Assembly (NCBI GenBank): GCA_002449555.1
Contig: DJXA01000167.1
Span: 1 to 13,740 of the forward strand
DNA length: 13,740 nt
Direction of reading: 5' to 3'
Source of the DNA: Atopobiaceae bacterium UBA7016
GTDB taxonomy: Bacteria > Actinomycetota > Coriobacteriia > Coriobacteriales > Atopobiaceae
Part shown: in pieces, positions 12,973 through 13,740 of the stretch
Position numbering within the stretch: position 1 is the first letter of the stretch
Layout: every line of letters begins with the position of its first letter
Notes under the pieces: generated by a model
What the model was told of the DNA's origin: nothing
The model's database searches: none
The model's input: the letters and a program-made list of their open reading frames with translations, nothing else
Made by a program: the position numbers and the translations under genes

Positions 12973-13740
12973 TTAGCGCGCCACAACCTTCACCGCCGGC
13001 TTACCGTCCCACTTGCCGTTCTTGTCAACGTAGTAGCCGTCGGGCGTGTAACGATCGGTGTACATGTAGCCGTTCACGCCAACGTAGTAGTCGCCGATCC
13101 ACTTCGACTTCGCCAGCGCGCCCGAGCTTTCGAAGTAGTACCAGCGGTCAGAGATCTTCTTCCAGCCGGTGGCCATGGCACCCGAGGTCGGGTCGAGGTA
13201 GTAGCGCACGTTGTTGAGCGTCTTCCAACCCGTGGCCATGCGCCCGTTCTCGCTGCCCCAGTACCAGCTCGAACCCACCTTGTACCAGCCAGAGCTCGCC
13301 GCACCGTTGCTGTCAAAGTGGTACCAAGCGCCATTGATCTGCGTCCAGCCCGTGACCATGGCTCCGCTGTCGGAAAGGTAATACACCTTGCCGCCGATCT
13401 TCTTGAGGCCCGTAACCATGGCGCCAGAGGAGTTGAACCAGTACCACGAACCCGAGATCTTCTTCCAGCCCGTGGCCATCTTGCCGTTGCTCTCCATCCA
13501 GTACCACGTGCCAGACTGGTTCAGCCAGCCGGACTTCATGGCGCCCGAGGTCGTGTCAAAGTAGAACCAGTTACCGCCGAGCTTTTCCCAGCCGGTCACC
13601 ATCCAGCCTTCGGCGTCGAAGTAGTACGTTGACCCGTTCAGGGTGAGGAACTGCGACTTGGGATAGCTGCCATCAGCCCAGCGGTACCACCACAGGCCAT
13701 TGGACTTCTTCCACTCGCCCGTCTTGGGACCGATCTTGAA
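12973..13740 (-). CDS. Wall-binding repeat protein, C-terminal part (5' end outside window)
   Basis: The frame is open to the window edge; 255 codons plus the TAA are visible, so the N-terminus and any catalytic domain are missing. What is seen is a wall-binding domain made of about nine aromatic repeats of roughly 20-22 residues (such as GWKKISGSWYWFNSSGAMVT). It opens with a cap (WWYRWADGSYPK, then YYFDAEGWMVTGW) and closes with TPDGYYVDKNGKWDG. The same opening and closing caps occur in the downstream C39-like protein, so the two share a complete binding domain. The first in-frame ATG inside the window (13602) lies within a repeat and is not the true start. Only 42 nt separate it from the next gene, without a terminator, so cotranscription is likely. 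The function of the missing part cannot be stated. Confidence 0.88.
   Translation of the reverse strand, partial: FKIGPKTGEWKKSNGLWWYRWADGSYPKSQFLTLNGSTYYFDAEGWMVTGWEKLGGNWFYFDTTSGAMKSGWLNQSGTWYWMESNGKMATGWKKISGSWYWFNSSGAMVTGLKKIGGKVYYLSDSGAMVTGWTQINGAWYHFDSNGAASSGWYKVGSSWYWGSENGRMATGWKTLNNVRYYLDPTSGAMATGWKKISDRWYYFESSGALAKSKWIGDYYVGVNGYMYTDRYTPDGYYVDKNGKWDGKPAVKVVAR

Overview
The window is high-GC DNA with dense coding; every supported gene lies on the minus strand, so transcription runs from high to low coordinates. It probably comes from a Gram-positive actinobacterium of the class Coriobacteriia (Olsenella, Atopobium or Collinsella type). I infer this from the GC-rich codon use, the secreted proteins with choline/glucan-binding-like wall repeats, and the run phoH-ybeY-dgkA-era-recO. 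The genus is not established. No tRNA, rRNA, CRISPR, insertion sequence or integrase was seen, and no gene-free stretch exceeds about 130 bases.

Layout in transcription order. (1) 13740-11623: two secreted wall-repeat proteins. The first is cut at its N-terminus by the window edge. The second has a signal peptide and a C39/papain-like cysteine peptidase domain. They end at a strong rho-independent terminator (11587-11617). (2) 11579-7919: a promoter with a consensus -10 box leads into an unusual DnaJ-like protein with three C-terminal membrane segments, then canonical dnaJ, then the tRNA methylthiotransferase gene mtaB. The stop codon of mtaB lies inside a palindrome, and a second long hairpin follows. 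(3) 7787-4253: a compact housekeeping operon of phoH, ybeY, a DgkA-type lipid kinase gene, era and recO. Two of these genes start with TTG, phoH overlaps ybeY, and era and recO share a reading frame. (4) 4163-1: two paralogous secreted wall hydrolases in tandem. One carries an NlpC/P60 domain. The other enters what looks like a CHAP-type amidase domain just as the window ends.

The core block serves ribosome maturation (Era, YbeY), RNA-associated ATPase functions (PhoH), tRNA modification (MtaB), DNA repair (RecO), lipid-carrier or lipid phosphorylation (DgkA family) and protein folding (two DnaJ proteins). The flanking genes encode envelope proteins that share repeat modules but carry different N- or C-terminal domains.

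The observations most worth following are the membrane-anchored DnaJ variant, the 63-residue wall-binding modules with two co-varying cysteines, and the pair of palindromes around the end of mtaB. I did not find a clear new defence or mobile system here.
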